Shown here one piece after another: positions 1 through 8,804 of a stretch of 64,000 nt of DNA. The DNA lies in assembly GCA_964501655.1 (NCBI GenBank), contig CAZCTN010000001.1:120060-184059 (forward strand), given 5' to 3'. The stretch comes from JAAYJK01 sp964501655 (GTDB lineage Bacteria > Bacillota > Syntrophomonadia > Syntrophomonadales > Syntrophomonadaceae). Under the pieces are notes generated by a model. That model was not told the DNA's origin and searched no databases. It saw nothing but the letters and a program-made list of their open reading frames with translations. Every line of letters starts with the position of its first letter. Position 1 is the stretch's first letter. The position numbers and the translations under genes are program-made.

Positions 1-1
1 G

Positions 2-1543
2 TTGAAAAGCCGCGGCTTAACCGTAGCCCTGCAAAAATTCGATCCCTATATTAATGTTGATCCTGGAACCATGAGTCCTTACCAGCATGGCGAAGTATAC
101 GTGACTGAAGATGGCGCAGAGACTGACCTGGATGTGGGACACTATGAGAGATTTGTAGATGTTAATCTTAGTCAGTATGCCAACTGCACTACCGGCAGAA
201 TATACCAGGCAGTTCTGGATAAAGAGCGCCGGGGGGATTACCTGGGGCAGACGGTTCAGGTTATTCCTCATATTACCAACGAAATAAAATCCCGGGTTAC
301 CCTGATCGAAGACAAGGCTGATCCGGATGTAGTTATAACCGAAATTGGGGGGACAGTGGGAGATATTGAATCCCTGCCTTTTTTGGAAGCCATCCGGCAA
401 TTGAAGTTCGATCTGGGAAAAGACCGGGTTTTATATATACATGTAACGTTGGTTCCTTACATCAGGGTTGCCGGGGAGTTAAAAACCAAGCCCACTCAGC
501 ATAGTGTCAAAGAGTTGAGGAGCATTGGAATACAGCCCGACATACTGGTGTGCAGGACAGAAAAGGATTTATCCAAAGAAATAAAGGGAAAACTAGCCCT
601 GTTTTGTGACGTAGACGAAGAAGCGGTTATACAGCTGAAAGACGCTGGGTCTATATATGAAGTGCCGCTGATGCTGGCCCGGGAAGGATTGGACAAACAG
701 GTCATTAAACGAATAGGGTTGAGCTGCCAGGAAGCCAGCCTGGATGAATGGGAGCAACTGGTGGAAAAGATACGCTGTCAGGTTAAACAGGTAACTATAG
801 GCCTGGTAGGTAAATATGTGGAATTGCAGGATGCTTACCTGAGTATAGTTGAATCTCTGAAACACGCAGGATTTCAGTATAATTGTGATGTTAAGATAAA
901 CTGGATTTATGCCGAACAGATCGAGAAGGATGGAACCGAGGCTTTATTAAAGGGTGTTGACGCGATACTGGTTCCCGGTGGATTCGGGGAACGGGGCATT
1001 GAAGGCAAGATATGCACTGCCCAGTATGCACGGGAAAACAATATCCCATTTCTGGGCATATGTCTGGGCATGCAGTGTGCTGTCATCGAATTTGCCAGGA
1101 ATGTTTGCGGGCTGAGAGGTGCGAATAGTGCGGAATTCGATTGGGAAAGCCCCCATCCGGTGGTTCACCTGATGCCGGACCAGGAGGGGATTGAAAATAA
1201 AGGCGGCACCATGCGTCTGGGAACCTATCCATGCACCCTGTTGGAAGGCACCATCGCCCGCGAGTATTATGGTGAAGAGCTGATCCATGAAAGGCACCGG
1301 CACCGTTATGAAATAAACAATGATTATCGGGACCTGCTGCAGCAGCATGGACTTACCATCAGCGGATTATCGCCGGATAAAAGGCTGGTAGAAATAGTAG
1401 AGCTGTCCAGTCACCCCTGGTACGTAGCCTGCCAGTTTCATCCCGAGTTTAAATCTCGCCCCAATCGACCACATCCACTTTTTGCAGGATTGATAAGGCA
1501 TGCCTTGATATACCGCAATGCAAACCAGGCCCATCAGGACTAA
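2..1543 (+). CDS. pyrG: CTP synthase, 5'-truncated by window edge
   Basis: CTP synthase makes CTP from UTP, ATP and glutamine in the cytoplasm. The reading frame is open at the window edge. The visible protein begins at the LKSRG segment, which lies about 28 residues into complete family members, so the TTG at position 2 is internal and the start is outside. The N-terminal synthetase half shows the KFDPYINVDPGTMSP and DGAETDLDLGHYERF-like blocks. The C-terminal glutaminase half has the nucleophile motif GICLGMQ and the His-Glu pair in CQFHPEF. Placement upstream of spo0F and fba matches the Bacillus order pyrG-spo0F-fba, here interrupted by four cell-envelope genes. Confidence 0.97.
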   Translation: MKSRGLTVALQKFDPYINVDPGTMSPYQHGEVYVTEDGAETDLDVGHYERFVDVNLSQYANCTTGRIYQAVLDKERRGDYLGQTVQVIPHITNEIKSRVTLIEDKADPDVVITEIGGTVGDIESLPFLEAIRQLKFDLGKDRVLYIHVTLVPYIRVAGELKTKPTQHSVKELRSIGIQPDILVCRTEKDLSKEIKGKLALFCDVDEEAVIQLKDAGSIYEVPLMLAREGLDKQVIKRIGLSCQEASLDEWEQLVEKIRCQVKQVTIGLVGKYVELQDAYLSIVESLKHAGFQYNCDVKINWIYAEQIEKDGTEALLKGVDAILVPGGFGERGIEGKICTAQYARENNIPFLGICLGMQCAVIEFARNVCGLRGANSAEFDWESPHPVVHLMPDQEGIENKGGTMRLGTYPCTLLEGTIAREYYGEELIHERHRHRYEINNDYRDLLQQHGLTISGLSPDKRLVEIVELSSHPWYVACQFHPEFKSRPNRPHPLFAGLIRHALIYRNANQAHQD

Positions 1544-1718
1544 CTGATAGTTGGTCCTGGTGCAGGCCTGGCCAGATACAGGCTCGTTTAAAGATCCTGA
1601 GGCGTGGGACGTTTAAGATATTAGCCATGCTCCAAAAGGAGAGGGCTCAGTAGTGCTCTTGGCTGGATATTTATGGGTTAAGATGGTGAAACTAATATAA
1701 TATGATGCGAGGAGCGAC

Positions 1719-2804
1719 ATGATGTTTACCAGCAGGGTTATAGATGAAAAAGAAAAGGATAGATTTAATGACTTTATTTCCCGTCATCCCCGGGGACATT
1801 TTCTCCAGTTGTGGGAGTGGGGACAGGTTAAAGAAGGCATGGGGTGGGAAAAACTACCCCTGGTGCTGGAGAAAGATGGAGAGATCCAGGGAGCCCTGCT
1901 GATTCTTAAGAGGAACTTGCCATTGCCCGGCTTAAAAAGGAGCATATTCTACGCTCCCCGGGGGCCGGTGGTGGACATGGAAAATCCCGAGCTGAACCAG
2001 CTGCTTTTCGAGGGAGCCAGAAAAGCTGCCCGGGAACATGGAGCTATTTTTCTTAAAATTGACCCCGATATAAACCATGAAAATGAAGTATATAAATGTA
2101 TTCTGCGGGATTGCGGCTTTAAGGAGAATAAAACCGGAATGAATTTTGAGGGGGTTCAGCCTCGATTTGTTTTTCGCTTGGATATAAGCTCTACAGAAAG
2201 CAAACTGCTGGAGCAGATGCATTCCAAGTGGAGGTATAATATCCGGCTGGCAGGGAAAAAAGGGGTGGAGATTCGTACTGCTCGAGATAAGGATGACTTG
2301 AAAGCCTTTTATGCAATTCTTACGGAAACTGCTTGGCGGGATAAATTCCTAATTAGGGGCTATGAATATTTTGAGTGGATATGGGATTACATGGTGGAAA
2401 ACCAGTTCGCCAAAATCTTTATCGCTGAGCACCAAGGAGATGTAATTGCTGCCACTCTGGCCATGATAACCGGAAACAAGGTCTGGTATCTTTACGGGGC
2501 CTCATCAAATAATAAACGCAATTTTATGCCCAATTATTTGATCCAATGGGCTATGATTCAGTGGGCGAAAGATATGGGCTGTACCTTATATGATTTCAGA
2601 GGAGTATCCGGTGACCTGGATGAAAGCAATCCACTGTTTGGACTTTATCGGTTTAAAAAGGGGTTTGGGGGAGAATTTACCGAGTTCGTCGGTGAGTGGG
2701 ACCAAGTCTATTCGACTGTCTTTTACTGGCTTTGGAGTAACATTTTGCCTCTTTATCTGAATATAAGCAGATCCGGCCAGAAAAATCGGGGGCAGGAGGA
2801 ATAA
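1719..2804 (+). CDS. FemAB-family peptidoglycan bridge aminoacyltransferase-like protein
   Basis: Resembles FemX/FemAB enzymes, which transfer amino acids from aminoacyl-tRNA to the lipid II stem peptide; some relatives act on other acceptors, so the substrate is unknown. The 361 residues show the typical opening LQLWEWGQVKEGMGW, a central SKWRYNIRLAGKKG segment and the C-terminal DFRGVSGDLDESNP..LYRFKKGFGG block of the GNAT-like fold. No signal peptide is seen. GAGGAG precedes the start; the ATG at 1722 has slightly better spacing. Only 4 bases separate it from the alanine racemase-like gene, so the two are probably co-transcribed and both concern wall peptides (inference). Confidence 0.85.
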   Translation: MMFTSRVIDEKEKDRFNDFISRHPRGHFLQLWEWGQVKEGMGWEKLPLVLEKDGEIQGALLILKRNLPLPGLKRSIFYAPRGPVVDMENPELNQLLFEGARKAAREHGAIFLKIDPDINHENEVYKCILRDCGFKENKTGMNFEGVQPRFVFRLDISSTESKLLEQMHSKWRYNIRLAGKKGVEIRTARDKDDLKAFYAILTETAWRDKFLIRGYEYFEWIWDYMVENQFAKIFIAEHQGDVIAATLAMITGNKVWYLYGASSNNKRNFMPNYLIQWAMIQWAKDMGCTLYDFRGVSGDLDESNPLFGLYRFKKGFGGEFTEFVGEWDQVYSTVFYWLWSNILPLYLNISRSGQKNRGQEE

Positions 2805-2808
2805 TAGT

Positions 2809-4011
2809 GTGAATTGCGACCAAAGCGATCAATGGGTAGAGGTAGATGCACAAGCAATATTAAGCAACCTGCAGGAGGTCCGGTCGGCAATAGAAGAGCC
2901 GGTGAGGCTGATAGCGGTAGTAAAAGCCAATGCTTATGGGCATGGAGCAGCAGGAACCGCTAGCATACTGGAAAGCCAGGGAGTAGACTTTTTTGCCGTT
3001 ACCTATCTGCAGGAAGCGCTGAGACTGAGGAGGATAGGGATAAAATCCGATATTATGCTGCTTAGTCCTCTGACCCGGAAAGAACAGGTGCTGGAAGCAG
3101 CTGAGCAGGGAATAATTCTAACCTTGGCCTCCGAATATGATGCCAGATTGGCACAACAGGTATCCAGGGATACTGGCCTTAGTCTGAGCGTGCATCTTAA
3201 GATTGAAACCGGACTGGGCAGATTCGGCCTGGACAGCCAGGAAGCCCATGCTGTTTGCCGATTGCTGGCAGAAAGCAAGCTGGTTAAAATGCAAGGCATA
3301 TATACCCATATGGCCCATGCTGTTTCGGCCAGACGCAGTCAGGAACAGTACGATTTATTTACCGGCGTCATTGATTATCTTCAGGTTCGCGGCTATCATT
3401 TTCCCATGCAGCACTGTGCCAATAGTTCCGTGCTCTTACTCTATCCGCATATGCAAATGAACGCGGTGAGAATAGGGACCCTTCTTACCGGCCAGTATCC
3501 GGTCGGAATATCAGGAGAGCTGAGATTAAAAGATCCATTTAAATTCAAGTGCAGGATAATATCATTAAAAAGCGGTCGGAAGGGAGAGGCTTTGGGTTAT
3601 TATTCCACCTACCGCTTAAAAGGGAATGCTCAGATAGCTGTGATACCGGTGGGATTCATAAATGGATTGGCTTTGGAGGTAGGAAATCCTCCTGCCGGGC
3701 TGGTGGATTTGTTAAAAATTGTCTTAAAGATTATACTGGCTTATATAGGGTTTAATAGATTTGCCCCTACTGTATCAATCAAGGGCGAAAGTTATCCCGT
3801 TCGGGGAAAGGTCTTTATGCAGATGGCCCTGATAGAGATCCCGGAAGGGATTAATCTGGCCATTGGCGACGAGGCGGAAGTAGGAGTGCGCAAGACCCTT
3901 CTGGCTGAGTCGATTCCGCGTTTTTTCAAATACCGCGACCAGTTCATGAAAGAGGAAGAATTAGATCCGACCCGGATGAAGTCAATTATGGGGAGGAGAA
4001 TGAATGCATAA
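2809..4011 (+). CDS. alr: Divergent alanine racemase-family protein (PLP)
   Basis: Fold-type III PLP enzyme of the alanine racemase family, which supplies D-Ala for peptidoglycan. The PLP lysine is in VVKANAYGHG (K39), and a GYYSTY segment (residues 263-268) retains the position of the second catalytic Tyr. The protein is atypical: the usual VDTGMGRLG block reads IETGLGRFG. A hydrophobic insertion of roughly 20-25 residues lies at about 297-320. The normally conserved GRVCMDQ block is GKVFMQM (about 333-339), which loses the Asp. It could be an alanine racemase or act on another amino acid. GTG start with GGCAGGAGGA 8 bases upstream; its end overlaps sppA by 8 bases. Confidence 0.8.
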   Translation: MNCDQSDQWVEVDAQAILSNLQEVRSAIEEPVRLIAVVKANAYGHGAAGTASILESQGVDFFAVTYLQEALRLRRIGIKSDIMLLSPLTRKEQVLEAAEQGIILTLASEYDARLAQQVSRDTGLSLSVHLKIETGLGRFGLDSQEAHAVCRLLAESKLVKMQGIYTHMAHAVSARRSQEQYDLFTGVIDYLQVRGYHFPMQHCANSSVLLLYPHMQMNAVRIGTLLTGQYPVGISGELRLKDPFKFKCRIISLKSGRKGEALGYYSTYRLKGNAQIAVIPVGFINGLALEVGNPPAGLVDLLKIVLKIILAYIGFNRFAPTVSIKGESYPVRGKVFMQMALIEIPEGINLAIGDEAEVGVRKTLLAESIPRFFKYRDQFMKEEELDPTRMKSIMGRRMNA

Positions 4012-4936
4012 AAAAGTAGTGGTGATATTATTGGCCGTATTTTTAGTCACTATGGCCGGCTTATCCTTGTGGCAGGTCGGGCAGGGAGGAACAAAAGTTG
4101 CCGCCGGCAGTTATGAAACTATAGGGGTGATAGAAATCAACGGTATTATTACCGGAGAGTCATCATCTGATATCTTCAGTACTGCCAGTGCGGATGCCAG
4201 GGACATAATGGAAGCAATAAGAAATGCCGCTGATAGAGAGGATATCAAGGTTCTGCTGTTGAGGATAAACAGCCCGGGAGGAACCAGCGTGGCTTCTCAA
4301 GAGATTGGAATAGAACTGGATAAATTCCGAGCCCGGGGTAAAAAAGTTGTAGTATCCATGGGTGAAATATGCGCCTCAGGCGGATACTGGATTGCTTGCA
4401 GCAGTGATCACATCGTAGCCAATGGAGGTACCCTGACGGGAAGTATTGGGGTGATTATGGAGTTAACCAACCTGGAAGGACTGTATGAAAAAATCGGGTT
4501 GCAGCAGGAGGTTATAAAGAGCGCCCAGCATAAAGACATAGGATCTTCTTATCGGGATATGACTGAAACCGAAAGAGAAATTCTGCAGGAGATCGTAGAT
4601 GATTCCTATGAACAATTTTTAGATCAGGTTCGACGCGGAAGACGAGGTAAAATAGAAGAAGCAAGTTTACCGGATATAGCAGATGGACGAGTTTTTTCAG
4701 GACGTACAGCCCTGGAAATGGGCTTGGTCGACAGTCTGGGCAATTATTATGATGCCGTAGACACCGCCCGCTCAGTTGCGGGCCTACCCGATAACAGCAG
4801 TATCGAGGTCTTAACCGGCGCCGGATATTGGGATATATTCTTCAAAAAACTAAATTCGGTCGGGCAGTTATTCAGCACCGGTGCTTATGAGGCAGGATAT
4901 TCCCCGCTGAAATTTATCTACCAGGGGAGGGTTTAA
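4004..4936 (+). CDS. sppA: Signal peptide peptidase SppA, S49 family
   Basis: Membrane-bound serine protease that degrades cleaved signal peptides. It has an N-terminal membrane anchor (about residues 4-21), then the S49 core: LRINSPGGTS, followed by the nucleophile region GEICASGGYWIAC and TLTGSIGVI. A downstream Lys in the AQHKDIGSSYR segment is the likely general base. At 310 residues it is the short Gram-positive form with a single protease domain. The start follows GGAGGAG and overlaps the racemase stop, which suggests translational coupling. The Yip1-like gene begins 2 bases after its stop. Confidence 0.93.
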   Translation: MHKKVVVILLAVFLVTMAGLSLWQVGQGGTKVAAGSYETIGVIEINGIITGESSSDIFSTASADARDIMEAIRNAADREDIKVLLLRINSPGGTSVASQEIGIELDKFRARGKKVVVSMGEICASGGYWIACSSDHIVANGGTLTGSIGVIMELTNLEGLYEKIGLQQEVIKSAQHKDIGSSYRDMTETEREILQEIVDDSYEQFLDQVRRGRRGKIEEASLPDIADGRVFSGRTALEMGLVDSLGNYYDAVDTARSVAGLPDNSSIEVLTGAGYWDIFFKKLNSVGQLFSTGAYEAGYSPLKFIYQGRV

Positions 4937-4938
4937 GG

Positions 4939-5514
4939 TTGACCGTAATTGAGATCCTGTACGGCATAGTCTTTCAGCCGGTACCCACCTTTAGATATCT
5001 GGGCAGCAGCAAGCCGCTGTTTTTAGCACTTACCGCCTTTTCGGTCAGTGCATTATCGAATATGATCATCAACCTGGGTATAAACCAGAATACGGGGATA
5101 GCCGCATCTTTACCGGAAGCATATATCGGCATATATTTGCTTTTGGGTTTGATCATCTCTCTGGCGGTTTTGGCTGCGGCAGCAGCAGTGTACAATCTAC
5201 TGGGTGAGATAATGTTTCAGCAGGCCAATGGAAGGGGGATGCTATGCTGTCTGGCACTGGCTTTTGTACCGGGAATATTGGCCCCTCCGTTGCAGTATGC
5301 TTTCAGTATACTGAATTGGGGCTTCTGGAATGCAGGTATATCGCTGCTGGCTTTTGTCTGGGTGATAGTATTGCAGATAATAGGGATCAGAGAAGCACTG
5401 GTAATTCAGGGCGGGCAGGCTCTGCTGCTGTTTCTTTTGCCGGGAGTGATATTGGCCCTGCTGATATTGTTCACCCTGGTGCTCCTGGTGTTCTTGCTGC
5501 CCGGGATGATTTAA
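4939..5514 (+). CDS. Yip1-family integral membrane protein
   Basis: A 191-residue, very hydrophobic protein with about five predicted membrane spans. Its opening, with FQPVPTFRYLG, is typical of bacterial Yip1-domain proteins. Function is unknown. TTG start, with GGGAGGG about 9 bases upstream inside the end of sppA. The tight spacing makes it the likely last gene of the FemAB-alr-sppA unit. The last third (GQALLLFLLPGVILALLILF) is almost entirely Leu/Ile/Val. No catalytic motif is visible. Confidence 0.75.
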   Translation: MTVIEILYGIVFQPVPTFRYLGSSKPLFLALTAFSVSALSNMIINLGINQNTGIAASLPEAYIGIYLLLGLIISLAVLAAAAAVYNLLGEIMFQQANGRGMLCCLALAFVPGILAPPLQYAFSILNWGFWNAGISLLAFVWVIVLQIIGIREALVIQGGQALLLFLLPGVILALLILFTLVLLVFLLPGMI

Positions 5515-5583
5515 CGGTGGAAGTTCAGTAAAACTAAGGGGTTTATCCATATGGCCGATAGCAAATACTGAGGGGGGAGTATA

Positions 5584-5946
5584 ATGCAGATGAGGATATT
5601 GGTGGTTGACGATCAGAAGGGAGTACGCAGACTTCTGGAAGAATTGTTCAAAAAAGACGATTGGATAGTAAATACTGCAGCTGATGGGCGCGAAGCAGTG
5701 AGTAAAGTCAGCGAATTTCTGCCAGACATTATTCTAATGGATATGAAAATGCCCAATATCAACGGACTCGAAGCTTCCAAGCAGATTCTATCCATGCATC
5801 CCGATATGTCCATAATAATGATGACTGCATATGGAGAAATGGATGTAATCAAAAACGCCCTGGAAGCAGGAGTGAAAAAGTGCGTTACCAAGCCCTTCGA
5901 CATTATGAATTTGAAAGATATTGTTAATAAACTGGCGGGAAAATAA
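5584..5946 (+). CDS. spo0F: Sporulation response regulator Spo0F
   Basis: Stand-alone receiver domain of 120 residues, the expected size for Spo0F, the phosphorelay intermediate between sensor kinases and Spo0B/Spo0A. Visible receiver residues are the acidic pair in VVDDQ, the phospho-acceptor Asp in IILMDMKMP, the Thr in MTAYG and the Lys in VTKPF. There is no output domain. Its place directly upstream of fba, in the same order as Bacillus, supports Spo0F over a CheY-like role. The start follows a G-rich site (GGGGGGAG). Confidence 0.9.
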   Translation: MQMRILVVDDQKGVRRLLEELFKKDDWIVNTAADGREAVSKVSEFLPDIILMDMKMPNINGLEASKQILSMHPDMSIIMMTAYGEMDVIKNALEAGVKKCVTKPFDIMNLKDIVNKLAGK

Positions 5947-5980
5947 ATATATTAGATTAATATTTCAAAGGGGTGATTTT

Positions 5981-6838
5981 ATGGGACTGGTTTCAGTAGA
6001 TGAGCTTTTAAGCAGAGCGGAAAAAGAAGGGTATGCTGTCGGAGCCTTCAATGCCAATAACATGGAAATAGTCCAGGCAATACTGACGGCGGCAGAAAGG
6101 GAAGAAGCTCCGGTTATCATGCAGGCAAGTCAAGGAGCCATAAAATATGCCGGACTGGATTTTTTGACCGGGATGGTCAAGATGGCGGCTAGATCCAGCC
6201 GGGTTCCTGTAGCGCTGCATCTGGATCATGGCACCGATTTTGAACAGGTGATAAAATGTATCCGCAGCGGCTTTTCTTCAGTTATGTATGATGGTTCCAA
6301 ACTACCGCTGGAACAGAACATTGCTATGACCAGGAAGGTTTTGGAGATAGCCGACCCCATAGGGGTTTCAGTTGAAGCTGAACTGGGCAAAATAGGCGGC
6401 ACCGAGGATGATGTTCATGTAAGCGCAAAAGAAGCCATGTATACTGACCCGGACGAGGCCAAATATTTCGTGGAACAGACCGGAATTAAAAGTTTGGCTG
6501 TGGCCATTGGGACCGCTCATGGCCAGTATAAAGGCGAACCCAGGCTGGATTTTGATCGGCTGGCAATAATAAAGAGCCTGGTTAATATCCCCATTGTTCT
6601 GCATGGGTCTTCCGGGGTGCCGGATCAGGCCGTACAAAAGGCTATTGAACTGGGTGTCCGCAAGGTGAATATCGATACTAACATAAGGGAAGCCTTTGTG
6701 GGAGCCATGCGCAGAGTGATGGCAGAAAAACCGGATGAAATAGATCCTCGCCAGATATTGGGACCGGCCCGGGAGGATACGGTAGAAATAATCCGAGAAA
6801 AAATAAGAGTTTTTGGCAGTACCGGAAAAGCCTGGTGA
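5981..6838 (+). CDS. fba: Class II fructose-1,6-bisphosphate aldolase
   Basis: Zinc-dependent aldolase that interconverts fructose-1,6-bisphosphate with dihydroxyacetone phosphate and glyceraldehyde-3-phosphate. Seen: GAFNANNMEIVQA near the N-terminus, zinc ligand region LHLDHGTDFE, EAELGKIGGTED, and the GTAHGQYKG and LHGSSGVPD motifs. The ATG at 5981 (reading MGLVSVDELL) is chosen because AAAGGGGTGA precedes it and the homology begins there; the open frame extends 20 codons further upstream. It sits with tal and glpX, so the group handles gluconeogenic and pentose-phosphate flux. Confidence 0.96.
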   Translation: MGLVSVDELLSRAEKEGYAVGAFNANNMEIVQAILTAAEREEAPVIMQASQGAIKYAGLDFLTGMVKMAARSSRVPVALHLDHGTDFEQVIKCIRSGFSSVMYDGSKLPLEQNIAMTRKVLEIADPIGVSVEAELGKIGGTEDDVHVSAKEAMYTDPDEAKYFVEQTGIKSLAVAIGTAHGQYKGEPRLDFDRLAIIKSLVNIPIVLHGSSGVPDQAVQKAIELGVRKVNIDTNIREAFVGAMRRVMAEKPDEIDPRQILGPAREDTVEIIREKIRVFGSTGKAW

Positions 6839-6875
6839 AGCCAGAGGCTTGAGCAGTCGGAAAGGAGAATGATTT

Positions 6876-7517
6876 TTGAAAATTTTTATAGATACTGCTA
6901 ACATCCAGGAGATTAAGGAAATCAATGAGATGGGATTCCTGGCCGGAGTAACCACCAACCCTACTTTAATCGCCCGGGAGGGAAGAGACTACCATGAGGT
7001 GATCAAAGAAATATGTGAAATAGTCCACGGGCCGATCAGCGCAGAGGTAATCAGCATGGATTACCATACCATGATCAATGAGGGTAAGGCACTGGCAGCT
7101 ATCCATCCCAATGTAGTTATCAAGGTGCCCCTGGGTGAAACAGGATTAAAGGTTATCCATGCCTTCAAAGGGTTGGGAATAGCCACCAATGCCACGCTGG
7201 TATTTTCCGCCAATCAAGCATTGCTGGCCGCCAGGGCTGGCGCCAGCTACGTTAGTCCGTTCCTGGGACGGGTTGACGATACCGGTAACAGCGGTATTAT
7301 CTTGCTGGAAGATATAATAGCGGTATTCGACCAGTATTCTTTTACTACTGAGGTTATTGCGGCCAGCATCAGGCATCCTATGCATGTTGTGGAATGTGCC
7401 CGCTTGGGATCCCATATTGCAACTATTCCTTACGGAGTTATCAAGCAAATGATAAAGCATCCGCTGACCGAGGCGGGTATCGAAAGATTCCTGAAGGATT
7501 GGAACCAGGGTTTTTAA
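6876..7517 (+). CDS. tal: Transaldolase, short TalC/MipB-like form
   Basis: Transaldolase of the short (about 213-residue) family that includes fructose-6-phosphate aldolases and B. subtilis YwjH. Seen: start MKIFIDTANIQEIKE, GVTTNPTLIAREG, the Schiff-base Lys in VVIKVPLGETGLK, ATLVFSANQALLAARAGASY, and FLGRVDD. Whether it is a true transaldolase or an F6P aldolase cannot be decided by eye. TTG start with GGAAAGGAG upstream. It lies between fba and glpX as in related Firmicutes, except that the murA paralogue found near here in Bacillus is absent. Confidence 0.93.
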   Translation: MKIFIDTANIQEIKEINEMGFLAGVTTNPTLIAREGRDYHEVIKEICEIVHGPISAEVISMDYHTMINEGKALAAIHPNVVIKVPLGETGLKVIHAFKGLGIATNATLVFSANQALLAARAGASYVSPFLGRVDDTGNSGIILLEDIIAVFDQYSFTTEVIAASIRHPMHVVECARLGSHIATIPYGVIKQMIKHPLTEAGIERFLKDWNQGF

Positions 7518-7536
7518 GCAGAACGGAGGGTTTATC

Positions 7537-8532
7537 TTGGAGAGAGAATTGGCGCTTGAGTTTGCCAGAGTAACTGAAGCGGCTGCCCTGGCGGCTGCTC
7601 GCTGGGTTGGCAAGGGCGATAAGGAAGCCGCCGATGATGCAGCAGTAACGGCTATGCGAGTCATGTTTGATACTGTTTCCATTGATGGGGTAGTAGTTAT
7701 TGGGGAAGGGGAAATGGATGAAGCCCCCATGCTGTTCATTGGGGAGAAGGTAGGCATGGGGGTGCAGCCGGAAGTAGATATTGCCGTTGATCCTCTGGAG
7801 GGTACCAATATTGTAGCCAAAGGCGGAACCGGGGCCATAGCGGTTCTGGCAGCCGCTCCCAGAGGGACGGTATTACATGCACCCGATATGTACATGAACA
7901 AGATCGCGGTGGGGCCGGAATGCAAAGGGAGGATATTTTTGGATGCCCCGGTCAAAGAAAATTTACGCCAGGCAGCGAAAGCTCTGCACAAGTTAATCAG
8001 CGAAGTTACCGTAGTTATTTTGGATCGGCCCCGGCATGATGTTATTATCGAAGAGGTCAGAAGAGCAGGGGCCAGGATCAAGCTGATAAATGACGGTGAT
8101 GTATCGCCGGGGGTAGCAGCAGCCTATGAAGATTCCGGAGTGGACATACTCATGGGAATAGGCGGGGCACCGGAAGGAGTAATAACCGCTGCCGCCCTTA
8201 AATGCATGGGAGGGGACTTTCAGGCTCGCCTGTGCCCGGAGGGAGAAGAAGCGGAGGAAGAAATCCGCAGGTGCCATCAAATGGGGGTAAGGGATGTAAA
8301 TAAATTATTTACTATTGATGAACTGATCAAATCCGAGGATGTAATATTTGTGGCAACCGGCATTACCGATTCTTTCCTGCTCAAGGGGGTTAGATACCAT
8401 AAACGCCGTGCGGTTACAGAAACTCTAGTGATGAGGAGCTTGTCCGGGACTATAAGACATATCAGTGCCGACCACCATTTAGATAAAAAACCCCTTTTCA
8501 AAGACAACCGAATCAAGTTAAGATTAGATTGA
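7537..8532 (+). CDS. glpX: Class II fructose-1,6-bisphosphatase GlpX
   Basis: Metal-dependent phosphatase of gluconeogenesis. The 331 residues carry the lithium-sensitive phosphatase signatures: GEGEMDEAPM, the metal-binding AVDPLEGTN block, and IGIGGAPEGVITAAALKCMGG near the middle. TTG start with a GGAGG site, 19 bases after tal. With fba and tal it forms a sugar-phosphate unit, consistent with an organism making sugars from C2-C4 substrates (inference). The 272 bases after it hold AT-rich short palindromes (around 8548-8566 and 8576-8588) but no confident terminator or promoter. Confidence 0.95.
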   Translation: MERELALEFARVTEAAALAAARWVGKGDKEAADDAAVTAMRVMFDTVSIDGVVVIGEGEMDEAPMLFIGEKVGMGVQPEVDIAVDPLEGTNIVAKGGTGAIAVLAAAPRGTVLHAPDMYMNKIAVGPECKGRIFLDAPVKENLRQAAKALHKLISEVTVVILDRPRHDVIIEEVRRAGARIKLINDGDVSPGVAAAYEDSGVDILMGIGGAPEGVITAAALKCMGGDFQARLCPEGEEAEEEIRRCHQMGVRDVNKLFTIDELIKSEDVIFVATGITDSFLLKGVRYHKRRAVTETLVMRSLSGTIRHISADHHLDKKPLFKDNRIKLRLD

Positions 8533-8804
8533 GAGTATTTTAATCAGATTAATTTGCGAAATTAATGGTATACTTAGTGTTAAACACTCAATCTGGTAAG
8601 TCATATCAGTGAGCCTGCCTGCCGCTGATGTAGCATGCAATTCATGTCCTGGGGAATATTCAACTAAAATATAAACAAATTTATACCGATATTGTTAAAG
8701 GAATATTAACGGTATATCAGCGCTAAGCCATGGTGCGTTAATGCTCGGAAATGTTGGGAGACGAGTAATTCAGTAGCCAGTGATTAGCGTGGAAGGAGGA
8801 TAAA

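Noticed and set aside
7146..8081. 311-codon open frame on the - strand
   Set aside because: Lies antisense to tal and glpX, both with clear motifs; low-complexity Ser/Ala-rich translation and no RBS support.
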